Notes: generated by a model from the sequence alone, not told the origin. Counted from the first letter of the stretch, positions 7,702-17,428 are shown. The stretch is 64,000 nucleotides of DNA from Lysinibacillus parviboronicapiens (GCF_003049575.1 NZ_PYWI01000006.1:1-64000); one strand, 5' to 3'. Translations and numbers: made by a program.

Positions 7702-8565
7702 ATGTTACAAGAATTCAATAATTTAATGGATTACATCGAAACACATTTAACGGAAGAAATCTCTGGCAAAGATATATCTAAAATTGTAGGTGTATCTGAT
7801 TATCATTTTAAAAGAATGTTTTCCTATATGGCTGGTATGTCATTGAATGAGTATATCAAGAATAGGAGATTATCAGTTGCGAATGTTGAATTAATAAATG
7901 GAGCAAAGGTAACCGATATTGCCTATAAATATGGTTATCAATCTATAGAAGGATTTTCAAGAGCCTTTCGTGAATGGAGTGGTTTTTTACCATCAGAAGT
8001 AAGTAAAAACAAAATTCAAAAATCATTTCCTAAATTTTCATTCTTTATTGATATAAGAGGAGGAATATCCATGGAATTCAAAATTGAAAAAAAAGAGAAG
8101 TTTAATATAGTAGGTGTATCAAAAAGGGTGCCAATTCAATTCGAAGGGGTAAATAATACTATCTTAGAACTAGCCCAGTCAATTACCGAACAACAAAGAA
8201 ATGAAATGCATCAACTAGCTGATTTATATCCTCATCAAGTCTTGAATGTATCTTATGATTTTGACGATGGGTTCTTGGAAGGAAAAGGATGCTTAACGCA
8301 TATGATTGGTTTTGCAACTACAAAAGAAAATCCATTTGATGATTTAGAGCAAATTTCTATAGAAGAGAGTTTGTGGGCAATTTTCCCTAATCAAGGACCA
8401 TTTCCTGCTACAATTCAAGAAACTACGGCAAAAATTTATTCTGTATGGTTGCCTTCTTCAGATTATGAAGTAGTAGATATACCCGGAATTTCTTTTACAA
8501 AGCACAATGGTACATCGGAAAATGTATATAGCGAAATTTGGATGCCAGTAAAGAAAAAAAGTTAG
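7702..8565 (+). CDS. AraC family regulator with GyrI-like effector domain
   Basis: A 287-residue protein. Residues about 5-105 carry two AraC helix-turn-helix motifs (ISKIVGVSDYHFKRMFSYMAGMSLNEYI and VTDIAYKYGYQSIEGFSRAFREWSG). Residues about 123-285 are a GyrI-like/SOUL-type effector-binding domain, the fold that binds hydrophobic drugs in BmrR and Rob. This N-terminal AraC plus C-terminal GyrI layout is common in Bacillus drug-responsive activators. A strong AAAGGAGGG site precedes the ATG. No obvious target operon adjoins it; a terminator follows at 8632. Confidence 0.88.
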   Translation: MLQEFNNLMDYIETHLTEEISGKDISKIVGVSDYHFKRMFSYMAGMSLNEYIKNRRLSVANVELINGAKVTDIAYKYGYQSIEGFSRAFREWSGFLPSEVSKNKIQKSFPKFSFFIDIRGGISMEFKIEKKEKFNIVGVSKRVPIQFEGVNNTILELAQSITEQQRNEMHQLADLYPHQVLNVSYDFDDGFLEGKGCLTHMIGFATTKENPFDDLEQISIEESLWAIFPNQGPFPATIQETTAKIYSVWLPSSDYEVVDIPGISFTKHNGTSENVYSEIWMPVKKKS

Positions 8566-8631
8566 CGATAAACTGGATGATTATGATATTTACAGAAGTG
8601 TTATTTCGTTAAATCTTCACTTTCCATTTTT

Positions 8632-8661
8632 GACTAGTCAGTAGATATTGACTGGTCTTTT
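8632..8661 (+). terminator. Terminator after the AraC/GyrI gene
   Basis: GACTAGTCA (8632-8640) pairs with TGACTGGTC (8649-8657), with one G-T pair, and is followed by TTTTT. It sits about 65 bases after the AraC stop. Confidence 0.75.
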
Positions 8662-9604
8662 TGAATTTAACGACTCAACACTTATCGCTAACAAAACCTT
8701 AATTTAAAAGGTATTTTAGGGCATACTCTTTTTATTAAAGTTAATGCAGCGTATGATCCTACTGCGAAATTCAACTTCATTCTTTGTAAGGCTTTACTTT
8801 TGCCTGCACACAACTGAATCGTAATGTAAAAAACATATGAAAAAAGAGGTTTTTATTAACTGTAACTCTACAGCAGTAAACCTATTTATTTACATGGGAG
8901 AGAAGAAAGTAAGGTGCAAAGCCATGTATAGACTCCTAGACTCTTTCAATTGCTTAAAACTTTGATTCAGAGACGTAGGAATGTGGAAAATATATTTACA
9001 CAAATTTAAATAGCATAAAAAATACTAAACATTGTTTTAGTATAATAACTCCTCATTAATTTTATAGTCCACAAATACTACTACTTACCTAGGTGAATTC
9101 TCCCGAATACAAATTTCTCATGATATTATCAAACAAAATATAGTACCTTATTCGGTTTATATATAGGAGAAACGCCATCTAAAGATAATTATTAGAATCT
9201 ATACAGCGTTTGGATGTTGACTGTTATTTCAGTTCGGCATGTGGCTGGTTTCGAGGTTTCATAAGGTATTAGAAAATTATAGCATTATATTTTTGATCTT
9301 ATGAAAAGTGACGACAAAATTCCTTAATTTATATTTTATGCAATTAACAAGTAACTTTAGTACTATTTTACATTAAACATTATTAAAGAGTTGTCGATAT
9401 AAATTTGATGAATCAGTAATTTACATAAAATAGGAAGTGATAGGATGTTGTAAATAGTATGAAAAGTAGCATGTTATTGTGAGTGAATGGGGCTGTTGTT
9501 AAGAAGTAAATAAATATGTATACTCGCACCTTTGATAAAGTAGAAATTATTGTCTTTCATCAAAAGTGCACAAATAATTGAATTTGAAAGGGAGAGTATT
9601 AACC
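8662..9604. other. Gene-free AT-rich stretch upstream of the chemoreceptor gene
   Basis: About 940 bases without a supported gene. A weak inverted repeat occurs at about 8846-8883 (AGGTTT ... AAACCT with ACTGT/ACAG inside). Frames are short and interrupted on both strands. The last 100 bases presumably carry the chemoreceptor promoter, but I cannot assign it safely. Confidence 0.5.
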
Positions 9605-11314
9605 TTGCTTCGTAATCTATCCATATTTAAGAAGTTAGTCCTATTAATGTCTATAGCAATTTTAACGATTACTCTTATCCAAGTAAGTGGATATATCACT
9701 ATGAAAAAATTGGAGAATAATACAGAGAATATTTTTAAAAATCGTCTAGAACCAAGTATTATTTTGTCAGATTATAGACTTAATAATCGGATTATTGTTT
9801 CAGATATGTATCGTTCTTTTCTTTTTACAGATGAAACAACTATTACTCAAATTAAAAATGAAGTAACTGATGCGTTTAAAGATAATGAAAAGTATCTTAA
9901 AATACTTGAAGCAGCCAAAATGCAATCGGATGAGGATAAAATAATAAGTGAATTGATTCAGCTATATCCAAATTTTAAAGAAAGAATGGAGCAAGTCTTT
10001 CAGTTAAGTCTTGCTAATAAGAATGAGGAAGCAATAAACCTCTTTAATTCAAGTGCCGAGCCTGTGCTTAACGAAATTATTTCAAAAGGTTTAGAGCTGA
10101 CAGAATTGAATCAAAAAAATGCAAGTACTTTGAATATGGAAAGTAAGGCCGAGGCAAGTAAAGGGATCACAAATTCTCTAATTATATCAATTGTATTAGG
10201 AATTTTGTTTGTGGCAATCGGTTTTATCGGTGTACGAAAATATCTAATTTCTCCAATTGAAAAGTTAAAAATTGCTGTCCAACGAGCCGAAGCTGGAGAA
10301 TTTAATTTTAGTGTAGCGTATGGTTCAAAGGATGAACTAGGGGTCTTAACGTCCACTTTCAGCCACATGATTGCTCAATTACGAGATCTAATTGGTCAGG
10401 TGAAACAATCATCCGAACAGATGGCAGCATTTTCGGTTGAGCTTTCGGCAAGTGCGGAACAAACGAGTGAGGCAAGTGAACATATTGCCTCTGTTACAGT
10501 AGAGGTGGCAAACGGCTCCGACGATCAAGTTCGAACGATTGAAGAAACATTAGACGTTGTTAATCATATGGTACAAGATGTCCAAACAATAGCTAGAAAT
10601 TCTACGAACGTTTCAGGGGCTGCTACACAAGCAAAACAACTTTCTGTAGATGGAAATGATATTATACAAAATGCAGTTCTACAAATGAACTCGATTCAAA
10701 CATCTATTGGTAGTCTAAGTGATGTTATTAGTGGTTTAGGTGAGCGTTCAGCTGAGATTGGAGATATCGTTGAAGTTATAACAAGTATTGCTACCCAAAC
10801 AAACCTACTTGCGTTAAATGCAGCGATAGAAGCAGCAAGAGCAGGCGAACATGGGAAAGGTTTTGCGGTCGTTTCGGAAGAAGTGCGAAAATTGGCAGAA
10901 GAATCATCTGCATCGGCGCTGAGAATTTCTGAGCTAATTATAAGAATTCAAGGCGAAACGAATAAAGCGGTAGACTCCATGCAGTTCACTACGAATGAAG
11001 TGAAAACGGGTATTAATAATGTGAACAGCGCAGGTGAATCATTTGAGAAAATTCAACATGCCATTAACGAGGTATCAGTTCAAATTCATGAAGTGTCTAC
11101 TTCTGTAGAGCAGATGGTAGCAGGTGCAGATCAAATGTCCAAATCCATGGAACAAATTAATGGAATCGCCCAAAGCTCCGCAGAAGGGACACAAAATATT
11201 TCAGCGGCTACGGAAGAACAATTAGCCTCTATGCAGGAAATTTCTGCATCTACTTCGGCACTTTCTAAAATGGCAGAAGACTTACAAGAAAAAACGAATA
11301 TGTTTAAAGTATAA
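9605..11314 (+). CDS. Methyl-accepting chemotaxis protein
   Basis: A 569-residue transmembrane chemoreceptor. A first membrane helix (about residues 9-31) and a second (about 188-208) bracket an extracytoplasmic four-helix-bundle sensor of about 155 residues. A HAMP linker follows ([20 protein letters not shown] region), then the signalling domain with the conserved hairpin tip around [21 protein letters not shown], which contacts CheA and CheW. The longest frame starts at 9578, but the AAAGGGAG ribosome site lies inside it, so I take the TTG at 9605, nine bases downstream of that site. No other chemotaxis gene is nearby. Ligand unknown. Confidence 0.93.
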   Translation: MLRNLSIFKKLVLLMSIAILTITLIQVSGYITMKKLENNTENIFKNRLEPSIILSDYRLNNRIIVSDMYRSFLFTDETTITQIKNEVTDAFKDNEKYLKILEAAKMQSDEDKIISELIQLYPNFKERMEQVFQLSLANKNEEAINLFNSSAEPVLNEIISKGLELTELNQKNASTLNMESKAEASKGITNSLIISIVLGILFVAIGFIGVRKYLISPIEKLKIAVQRAEAGEFNFSVAYGSKDELGVLTSTFSHMIAQLRDLIGQVKQSSEQMAAFSVELSASAEQTSEASEHIASVTVEVANGSDDQVRTIEETLDVVNHMVQDVQTIARNSTNVSGAATQAKQLSVDGNDIIQNAVLQMNSIQTSIGSLSDVISGLGERSAEIGDIVEVITSIATQTNLLALNAAIEAARAGEHGKGFAVVSEEVRKLAEESSASALRISELIIRIQGETNKAVDSMQFTTNEVKTGINNVNSAGESFEKIQHAINEVSVQIHEVSTSVEQMVAGADQMSKSMEQINGIAQSSAEGTQNISAATEEQLASMQEISASTSALSKMAEDLQEKTNMFKV

Positions 11315-12096
11315 AGATGACGAATTATATGATTTTAAGAGTAATACTTGGTCAATAAAAAGCAGGCGTACCAGTTATTACAACGCCCATTGCATGAAAC
11401 TTTCGAGAGAAGCAGGGATAAATAAGCGAGAGAATACGTATAGAAGCTTTGTTATCTTAAAATGGTGGGTTTCAAACTTGGGTAGTGGGTCATCGAACGA
11501 TATTATGAAAGAAGTACTACTTGATTGGTTCGTCTAGGATATAAAAAAGTTAGTAATTTATCGAGAGACTATTCTTTTAAACGGTAGCCATATCATATTA
11601 AAACTACTGTAAATATGCTTAAAGACAAACCCACATATTTTGATTAACCTTTGTTCAAAATGTGTGGGTCTTATAGCCGTAAGAGGTTATGTTTTATTTT
11701 TCGGTAAACGGAGAGATAGAAATTGAATGACTTTGAATGGTTATATTCAAAGTATAAAAGTGAAGCAAGTGATTTTTTTGTCTACAGTCAGAAGCACTCA
11801 AAAGAGTGTTTTTTAATTTTTAAAATGTGAACTAACTCTATTACTTTGTTAACAAATGTAACTTGAACGTTTTATGAACAATTCATAAAAATCTATACTC
11901 TTTTAAATAGTAAATCACCTAATGATAAGATAATTGTTATGTTTAGACTTATTTATTGACATCTTTCGCGAATAAACATAGTCATTTAATACAGCTATTA
12001 CCATATTAATACATAGTTTGCTTAATTTTATATTCATAGCTATCATACTAGTGTAATTATAATTTCATACTACAAAAAGGTGAGGAGACTACTTAT
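11315..12096. other. Intergenic region between chemoreceptor and LPMO genes
   Basis: About 780 bases. An open stretch of up to 80 codons runs to about 11537 in one frame (contains WWVSNLGSGSSNDIM) without a good start or ribosome site, so I do not call it. A strong terminator lies at 11629-11672. The AT-rich 300 bases before 12097 should hold the LPMO promoter. Confidence 0.45.
11629..11672 (+). terminator. Long hairpin terminator
   Basis: ACCCACATATTTTG (11629-11642) pairs with CAAAATGTGTGGGT (11656-11669) with one mismatch, followed by CTT. It lies 315 bases after the chemoreceptor stop, so it may belong to a lost gene or a long 3' untranslated region. Confidence 0.6.
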
Positions 12097-13449
12097 ATGA
12101 ACACTACATTCACAAAATTAAGTAAAAAGGGAATAACTGCTGCCCTATTAGCAGCTGGAATCGTGGGGGTTTCAATGGCACCCAATGCATCTGCCCATGG
12201 ATTTGTTGAGAAACCAGCTAGCCGTGCTGCTTTATGTAGCCAAAGTTATGGCGCGCTTAACTTGAGTTGTGGAAGGGTTATGTATGAGCCACAGAGCTTA
12301 GAGGCCAAAAAAGGATTTCCACAAGGTGGACCAGTTGATGGTAAAATTGCCTCTGCAGGAGGTCAGTTTGATGGCATCCTCGATCAACAAACCGCAAATC
12401 GCTGGTTTAAGAATACGATTACAGGGGGATCAAATACCTTTACCTGGAAGTACACTCAGTCGCATTTAACAAGTAAATGGCACTATTATATTACGAAAAA
12501 GGGATGGGATTCTAATAAGCCATTAACCCGTGCTGATCTTGAGCTAATTGGAACTGTAGAACATAATGGTACTGAAGCATCAGCTAATCTAACGCATACA
12601 ATTAACGTACCAACTGATCGTAGTGGCTACCACGTTATTTTAGCTGTTTGGGATGTAGCAAATACTGCAAATGCTTTCTACAATGTCATTGATGTTAATT
12701 TGGTGAATAATGTGGATGTAGATAAGGAAGCTCCATCTCAACCCAATGGATTACAAGCAACGAAAGTTACTTCTAATAGTGCTGAGCTAACATGGAATTC
12801 TTCTACAGACAATGTAGGTGTAAAAGAATATCAAGTATTCCGTGATGGTAAAGCAATTGGAACGGTACTGGGAACAACATTCACAGATAAAAATTTACAA
12901 GCGAATACAAAATATACATATACAGTAAAGGCAGTGGATGCAGCTGGAAATGTTTCTAAAGAAAGCGAGTCTACTGTTATAGAGACAATGGAAGCAGTGC
13001 CAGATACAGAAGCACCAACGCAACCAACTGCACTACACACGATGGGCGTAACATCCTCAAGTGTAGACTTAATGTGGAGTGCATCAGAGGATAATGTAGC
13101 AGTTGACCATTATGTTATCTATCGAGGGACATCAGTAGGACAAATGACTGTAGTTGGAACATCGAAAACTACGTCCTTTATGGACAAGAATCTTCAATCA
13201 AATACAACTTATAAGTATGCGGTCACTGCCGTTGATGCAGCTGGAAATGAATCTATTAAAAGTTCGATTTTCACTGTAACTACAAAAGAGCAAGGGTCGT
13301 CTTATGAGCAATGGAGCCCAAATAAGGCGTACACAAAAGGTGATAAAGTAGAGCACCAAGGTAAAGTATATGAAGCGGTTCAAAGCTATCAAGGATATGG
13401 AGATCCAAATTGGATTTTCGCATTGTCTTTATGGAAAGAAATTAAATAA
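12097..13449 (+). CDS. Secreted chitin-active lytic polysaccharide monooxygenase (AA10) with two FnIII and a CBM5/12 domain
   Basis: A 450-residue secreted enzyme. A signal peptide (residues 1-33, cleavage after ASA) exposes His34 as the new N-terminus; with His123 it forms the copper histidine brace that oxidatively cleaves crystalline chitin. The AA10 domain covers about residues 34-202 (HGFVEKPASRA..., SHLTSKWHYYITKKGWD). Two fibronectin type III domains follow (about 210-297 and 303-397), each with the SELTWNSSTDNVGV / KYTYTVKAVDAAGN type pattern. A CBM5/12 chitin-binding module closes the protein (about 404-450, YEQWSPNKAYTKGDKVEHQG). The layout matches Bacillus chitin-binding proteins of the CbpA/GbpA type. 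GGTGAGGAG precedes the ATG. It is monocistronic. Confidence 0.95.
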   Translation: MNTTFTKLSKKGITAALLAAGIVGVSMAPNASAHGFVEKPASRAALCSQSYGALNLSCGRVMYEPQSLEAKKGFPQGGPVDGKIASAGGQFDGILDQQTANRWFKNTITGGSNTFTWKYTQSHLTSKWHYYITKKGWDSNKPLTRADLELIGTVEHNGTEASANLTHTINVPTDRSGYHVILAVWDVANTANAFYNVIDVNLVNNVDVDKEAPSQPNGLQATKVTSNSAELTWNSSTDNVGVKEYQVFRDGKAIGTVLGTTFTDKNLQANTKYTYTVKAVDAAGNVSKESESTVIETMEAVPDTEAPTQPTALHTMGVTSSSVDLMWSASEDNVAVDHYVIYRGTSVGQMTVVGTSKTTSFMDKNLQSNTTYKYAVTAVDAAGNESIKSSIFTVTTKEQGSSYEQWSPNKAYTKGDKVEHQGKVYEAVQSYQGYGDPNWIFALSLWKEIK

Positions 13450-13493
13450 AAATAGAGTCTTAATAAAACCTTTGTGTAAGGTTTCAGACTGTC

Positions 13494-13541
13494 GACAAAA
13501 GGCATCAAGAAGCAAATTCTCGATGCCTTTTGTCCTTTTTT
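13494..13541 (+). terminator. Strong terminator after the LPMO gene
   Basis: Thirteen-base perfect arms (GACAAAAGGCATC at 13494-13506 and GATGCCTTTTGTC at 13522-13534) followed by CTTTTTT. Confidence 0.92.
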
Positions 13542-13597
13542 ATGTTCAGTAAGGGGCATTCTCCTACCAAGAGCTTACCATGTCCAAGCTTTAAGAA

Positions 13598-13783
13598 ATG
13601 AATACTGTGCATATACCACTCTCGATTTTTCTAAGATTTAATTTACTTGTTGATATGGAATATGACGGTGGTCCCATATCGATTTTCCCAAATGAAAACG
13701 TTACAATCATGCAAACTCGTGATGATATAATAGAAATAATTCGCGATTTAAAGTATGCTGTATACCCTGTTACTAAAAAATAA
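13598..13783 (+). CDS. Small hypothetical protein (doubtful)
   Basis: A 61-codon frame whose C-terminal half (about residues 24-61, DGGPISIFPNENVT then DDIIEIIRDLKYAVYP) has the look of real protein. No ribosome site precedes the ATG, and a neighbouring frame just upstream is also open, so this may be a fragment of a frameshifted gene. I do not recognise the family. Confidence 0.22.
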   Translation: MNTVHIPLSIFLRFNLLVDMEYDGGPISIFPNENVTIMQTRDDIIEIIRDLKYAVYPVTKK

Positions 13784-13986
13784 TCCATGCTATATAAATT
13801 GGAAAATAATAAGTAAGCCAAATTTGTACAGTCATATTTATATGATTTAAAATCGTAATTAGAGCAGTAATTGAGAAACCTATCATAAGTAGGTTAATTA
13901 TTTAGTGAAAATAGGATTTTTATGGAATTAATAGAGGGTTAAGTCATCAAAACATTGTGAGTAAAAACAATAAGGAGGGAACGAAT

Positions 13987-14553
13987 ATGACAGAGAGCAA
14001 TAAGGAGTTGTCACTAGAACAACGTGAGGAGCTACTCAGAACTTTAAAAGCCCGTTTTGAGAAAAACATGAACCGCCATAAAGGTCTTGAATGGGCTGAA
14101 GTGCAAGCTAAGCTTGAAGCTAATACTGAAAAACTGTGGTCGCTCAATGAAATGGAAGGAACTGGGGGTGAACCGGATGTTGTCGGCCATGATGAACAAA
14201 CGGGCGAATATATTTTTTATGATTGTTCAGCGGAAAGCCCTAAAGGTCGTAGAAGTGTTTGTTACGACCGTGAAGCACTGGAGTCAAGGAAAAAACACAA
14301 ACCAGAAAATAACGCTATAGATATGGCAATTGCCATGGGCATTGAACTTTTAACGGAAGAACAATACCGGGAGCTGCAGAAATTTGAAAATTTCGATATG
14401 AAAACGTCGAGCTGGGTGCAAACCCCTGCAAATATTAGAAATCTCGGCGGGGCCATCTTTTGTGATTGTCGCTACGACACTGTCTTTATGTACCACAATG
14501 GAGCAGATTCTTACTATGCTGCAAGAGGCTTCCGTGGCTCGCTAAGGGTTTAA
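13987..14553 (+). CDS. DUF4256 family protein
   Basis: A 188-residue soluble protein that I recognise as DUF4256: the N-terminal LSLEQREELLRTLKARFEKNMNRH region, the central GEPDVVGHDEQTGEYIFYDCSAESPKGRRS and the C-terminal FDMKTSSWVQTPANIRNLGGAIFCDCRY motif, all typical. Function is unknown. The start is placed at 13987, ten codons inside the longest frame, because AAGGAGGG lies just before this ATG. It is monocistronic with a terminator about 90 bases after the stop. Confidence 0.85.
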   Translation: MTESNKELSLEQREELLRTLKARFEKNMNRHKGLEWAEVQAKLEANTEKLWSLNEMEGTGGEPDVVGHDEQTGEYIFYDCSAESPKGRRSVCYDREALESRKKHKPENNAIDMAIAMGIELLTEEQYRELQKFENFDMKTSSWVQTPANIRNLGGAIFCDCRYDTVFMYHNGADSYYAARGFRGSLRV

Positions 14554-14642
14554 ACTTTGCATATAGACAGCTTGGTCAATGTCTAATTGATGTCGTCCAT
14601 TTTTTATATTTCTCGTCACCATAAATACATCTATTTGAAAAG

Positions 14643-14675
14643 AAGGGCTTAAGAATGATTCCTAAGCCCTTTTAT
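14643..14675. terminator. Bidirectional terminator
   Basis: AAGGGCTTA (14643-14651) pairs with TAAGCCCTT (14663-14671), extended by GAA/TTC, with T-rich sequence on the right. It separates DUF4256 from the convergent decayed siderophore operon. Confidence 0.8.
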
Positions 14676-14698
14676 TATCAATAAGAATTTTATTCTCT

Positions 14699-15153
14699 CT
14701 AGTTTTTCCTTAAAAGGAAATTTCCACAATAAGGAATTTCTTCTTTTGTATTTACTTGATAGTATCGGCAGCATGTTTTTTGAACCGGTACTTCACTCCA
14801 TTTTTCTTTGCGCTGAAGAAAAGTTTGAAAAGGATTTGGTTCATTACCTAACCAATTCGTTTCAATACTAGTAAATTCATTAAAATTTTCATTTAATTCA
14901 TTTAAAGCACATGATTTGTAGACCACCAATCAACTCTCTCCTTTTGCAGCCCATAATAATCCAGATTCGAAGCCGCCACTAAAATTGCATAACGTTTAAT
15001 AAATAAAGAACCCGCTATAGCTAAAGAAGAAGTATCTAAATGACTTGCATACTGTTTAATGATTGGAAATAAAGTATCTTTATTCAATAAGTCATGTAAA
15101 GGAATACCTTGAGGTGAGGGTTGCTTTTCAACGCCATAAGGCTCTAAATTCAC
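14699..15153 (-). pseudogene. Frameshifted FhuF-type siderophore-iron reductase remnant
   Basis: Two overlapping minus-strand frames (GTG at 15153 down to a stop near 14902, then about 14929 down to 14699) together read as the C-terminal half of a 2Fe-2S ferric siderophore reductase. The family signature, a CC pair then CxxC, appears as TCCRYY and YCGNF, so the last Cys of the CGNC motif is Phe. The proposed GTG start follows AAAGGGAGG and overlaps the stop of the upstream ATPase remnant (GTGA). About 155 residues remain against about 250 in the family. The frame break near 14905-14930 and lost Cys indicate a dead gene at the end of a former siderophore operon. Confidence 0.65.
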
Positions 15154-15464
15154 TTTACATACCTCCCTTTGCCTTTCGGGATACATAATGGGGTTCCAAA
15201 AAAAGGATCTTCCGATACAGCTACTGCCATACCAAATACTTCTTGAACCATTTCTACGGTTACAATATCCTCTGGAGGACCTTGTACAGCCACTGTTTGG
15301 TCATGGATTGCAACTAAATGGTCTGCATAGCGACAAGCGAGATTTAAGTCATGTAGAACCATAACGATTGTTCGTTGGTCAGAGCGATTTAATTCAAATA
15401 AAAAATCTAATACTTCAATTTGATGAGTCATGTCCAAATAAGTAGTTGGTTCATCTAATAACAT
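15150..15464 (-). pseudogene. C-terminal fragment of a siderophore ABC transporter ATPase
   Basis: The 104 codons begin exactly at Walker B (MLLDEPTTYLDMTHQIEVLDF) and continue through the H-loop (VMVLHDLNLACRYADHLVAI) to the normal C-terminus. Walker A and the LSGGQ signature are missing, and an in-frame stop lies four codons upstream, so no functional ATPase can be made. It resembles the C-terminal 100 residues of the intact ATPase at 3871-4665. A deletion with its right end near 15465-15470 removed the N-terminal half together with any permease and binding-protein genes. Its stop overlaps the start of the reductase remnant. Confidence 0.85.
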
Positions 15465-15570
15465 AATGGGCGTTTATTATATCTGTTGTACAATAACAAC
15501 AAAAAAATTCATTTTTATGGCAATTCTTTTCATAGACTTTAAATTTAAAAGGTAAAATATATATGCGGGT

Positions 15571-15590
15571 GCCCCGAACCGCTTCGGGGC
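15571..15590. terminator. GC-rich hairpin at the deletion scar
   Basis: GCCCCGAA (15571-15578) pairs perfectly with TTCGGGGC (15583-15590) across a four-base loop. No T run follows on either strand, so its function is uncertain. It lies between the ATPase remnant and the MerR gene. Confidence 0.35.
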
Positions 15591-15695
15591 TATGAAATAA
15601 ATTCATCTAACTCAGTTATTGTAATAAAACCGATATTATTATTTTTTCCGTACTAAATCATGAACAATATGTAGTTAATGATAAAGGAGAATAGT

Positions 15696-16490
15696 ATGTA
15701 CACAATTGGACAAGTAGCTAAATTTTTAGGTGTATCTAGAGATACTTTGAAATTTTATGAAGAAAAGGAATTAGTAAAACCTAAGCAAAACATTGAGAAT
15801 GGGTATAGAAAATATAATCGTTTTGATATATATGACATAACCACAGTAAATTTTTATAGAGAAATGGATATTGAAATAAAAAAAATCCAGGAATTAAGAA
15901 AAAGCAAGAGTATAGAGGGGATAAAATCATTAGTAGATGAGAAAGAGCAAGAGGTATTAAAGGAAATAGAATATAAAAAGCTTATTTTAAAAAAGCTTCA
16001 GATTGTAAAAGAAGATTGCGAAAAAATTAAACAATTCTTAGGGAAATACACAGTAAAAGAAATGAAACCCTTAGAAATAAGAGGAGAAATAGAGCATTAC
16101 ACTGCATATGAAGAATATGAAACGCTTAAAGAGAACACGGACAGTCTGAAAAAAGCAGTTACTCTAACTTCTTTAAGAAGGGTCATAAGATTCAATGACG
16201 AAGGTATGCTAGAAGATAAGTTTATCATCGTAAGAAAAGTAGAAGACTTTGATAAAGATATTGAAGGAGAAATTGTATCTCATCCAAAATGTATGTATAT
16301 CGTTATTGAAGATGGAAGATGGTCAACTGGTGGAAAAAATACTGATCATAACGTGGAAGCTAGTTTAAGAAAAGCAGCAATAGAAAATGGGTATAAACTG
16401 TTAGGGCTAGTTTATATAAATCTATTACTTACCACTTATGAAGATGGACTTGAACGTGTATTCTTAGAAATGTATGTACCTATAAAATAA
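15696..16490 (+). CDS. MerR family regulator with GyrI-like effector domain
   Basis: A 264-residue protein. Residues about 1-70 form a MerR winged helix (YTIGQVAKFLGVSRDTLKFYEEKELVKPKQN), followed by a coiled-coil dimerisation helix (about 75-125) and a GyrI-like ligand-binding domain (about 130-264). This is the BmrR/BltR architecture, which senses hydrophobic or cationic drugs and twists a 19-bp-spacer promoter into activity. I use the ATG at 15696 because AAAGGAG precedes it. A promoter of exactly that kind follows the gene at 16503-16533, in front of a CPBP protease gene, so that gene is its likely target. Confidence 0.9.
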   Translation: MYTIGQVAKFLGVSRDTLKFYEEKELVKPKQNIENGYRKYNRFDIYDITTVNFYREMDIEIKKIQELRKSKSIEGIKSLVDEKEQEVLKEIEYKKLILKKLQIVKEDCEKIKQFLGKYTVKEMKPLEIRGEIEHYTAYEEYETLKENTDSLKKAVTLTSLRRVIRFNDEGMLEDKFIIVRKVEDFDKDIEGEIVSHPKCMYIVIEDGRWSTGGKNTDHNVEASLRKAAIENGYKLLGLVYINLLLTTYEDGLERVFLEMYVPIK

Positions 16491-16502
16491 TACAGACATA
16501 TA

Positions 16503-16533
16503 TTGACCTGTGGGTAACCCCTAGGTTTAAGCT
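16503..16533 (+). promoter_or_regulatory. MerR-type promoter with 19-bp spacer and operator dyad
   Basis: TTGACC (16503-16508) and TAAGCT (16528-16533) are separated by 19 bases, the long spacing typical of MerR-activated promoters. The spacer holds a dyad CCTGTGGGTAACCCCTAGG (16507-16525) in which CCT/AGG and GGGT/ACCC are symmetric. It drives the CPBP protease gene at 16599. Confidence 0.7.
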
Positions 16534-16598
16534 GAATGTATTCGTAAATATGAGCGTATGATGTTTACGAAATACTTAGTTTGAAGAGGGGATTATAC

Positions 16599-17414
16599 AT
16601 GGATAATGAAAAGAAACTAAAAAAACCAGTAGCAAGTTTTATTCTGCTAACCAATATCATTTTTTTTCCACTTTTTTGTCTTGTAGGAGTCATAAAAATG
16701 TTAGGGTTTCCTGAATGGGTCTTTCATGTAATGCTCTGTATATCAGCTTGGTCCTCAACCTTTGCTTTTGCAGTGTTATTTAAGAAAATCTATCCTGGGC
16801 AGAGTTTTATACAATTTGTAAAAGATAAATTCAAGAATAAACTTAAAGTTTCTGTGATTCTTACTGTAATTATGATTCAAGTCTTCATATTTTTGATGGT
16901 AATGTTTTTTGTAGCTACTAACAGTGAAGCAGACACAATTTTTAAGATATCTTCGTGGGGAATGCTGATTTATTTCTTTTTGAAAAATCTTCTGTCGGGG
17001 CCACTAGGAGAAGAAATAGGGTGGAGAGGTTTCGCTCTAATGGAGCTCCAAAAGAAACATTCGCCATTAAAAGCTTCGATTATCATCGGATTTTGGTGGG
17101 GGATGTGGCATCTACCCATATGGTTTACTACAGGATATGTGGGCATTGATTTAATCAAATATATGCTATTCTTTATGTTTGCAATCCTAGCCACTACAAT
17201 TATCATGACCACATTTTATAACTTAAATCAAAATTTAATTATTCCAATTACCATCCACCAATTTTTTAATTTTTTTATTGGCATTATAAACGGAAACTTA
17301 TTGGATTTAATCATGTATAACGCAATTGTTTATTTAGCAGTAGCAGTCTTAATCATCATTATAAATCCAAAGAAAATATTTTATGGCAAGGAAGCTCCTA
17401 TTAATGCCAAGTAA
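16599..17414 (+). CDS. CPBP family intramembrane metalloprotease
   Basis: A 271-residue membrane protein with about eight hydrophobic segments and the three CPBP (Abi) motifs: EEIGWRG with Glu138, Glu139 and Arg143; FWWGMWHLP with His171; and HQFFN near residue 223. These residues bind the catalytic metal in Rce1-type proteases. Such proteins act in peptide processing or self-immunity; substrate unknown. The start at 16599 follows GAAGAGGGG. It stands behind a MerR-type promoter and directly after a drug-sensing MerR gene, an unusual pairing suggesting the protease is induced by a toxic small molecule. Confidence 0.88.
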   Translation: MDNEKKLKKPVASFILLTNIIFFPLFCLVGVIKMLGFPEWVFHVMLCISAWSSTFAFAVLFKKIYPGQSFIQFVKDKFKNKLKVSVILTVIMIQVFIFLMVMFFVATNSEADTIFKISSWGMLIYFFLKNLLSGPLGEEIGWRGFALMELQKKHSPLKASIIIGFWWGMWHLPIWFTTGYVGIDLIKYMLFFMFAILATTIIMTTFYNLNQNLIIPITIHQFFNFFIGIINGNLLDLIMYNAIVYLAVAVLIIIINPKKIFYGKEAPINAK

Positions 17415-17428
17415 TACATGATTTAGTG

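Noticed and set aside
11393..11537. Open frame containing WWVSNLGSGSSNDIM after the chemoreceptor gene
   Set aside because: No start with a ribosome site; length is within reach of chance for this region.
13198..13392. 64-codon minus-strand frame inside the LPMO gene
   Set aside because: Shadow of the CBM and FnIII coding region.
15571..15590. Hairpin considered as an insertion-sequence end at the deletion scar
   Set aside because: No partner end, no transposase fragment and no flanking duplication seen.
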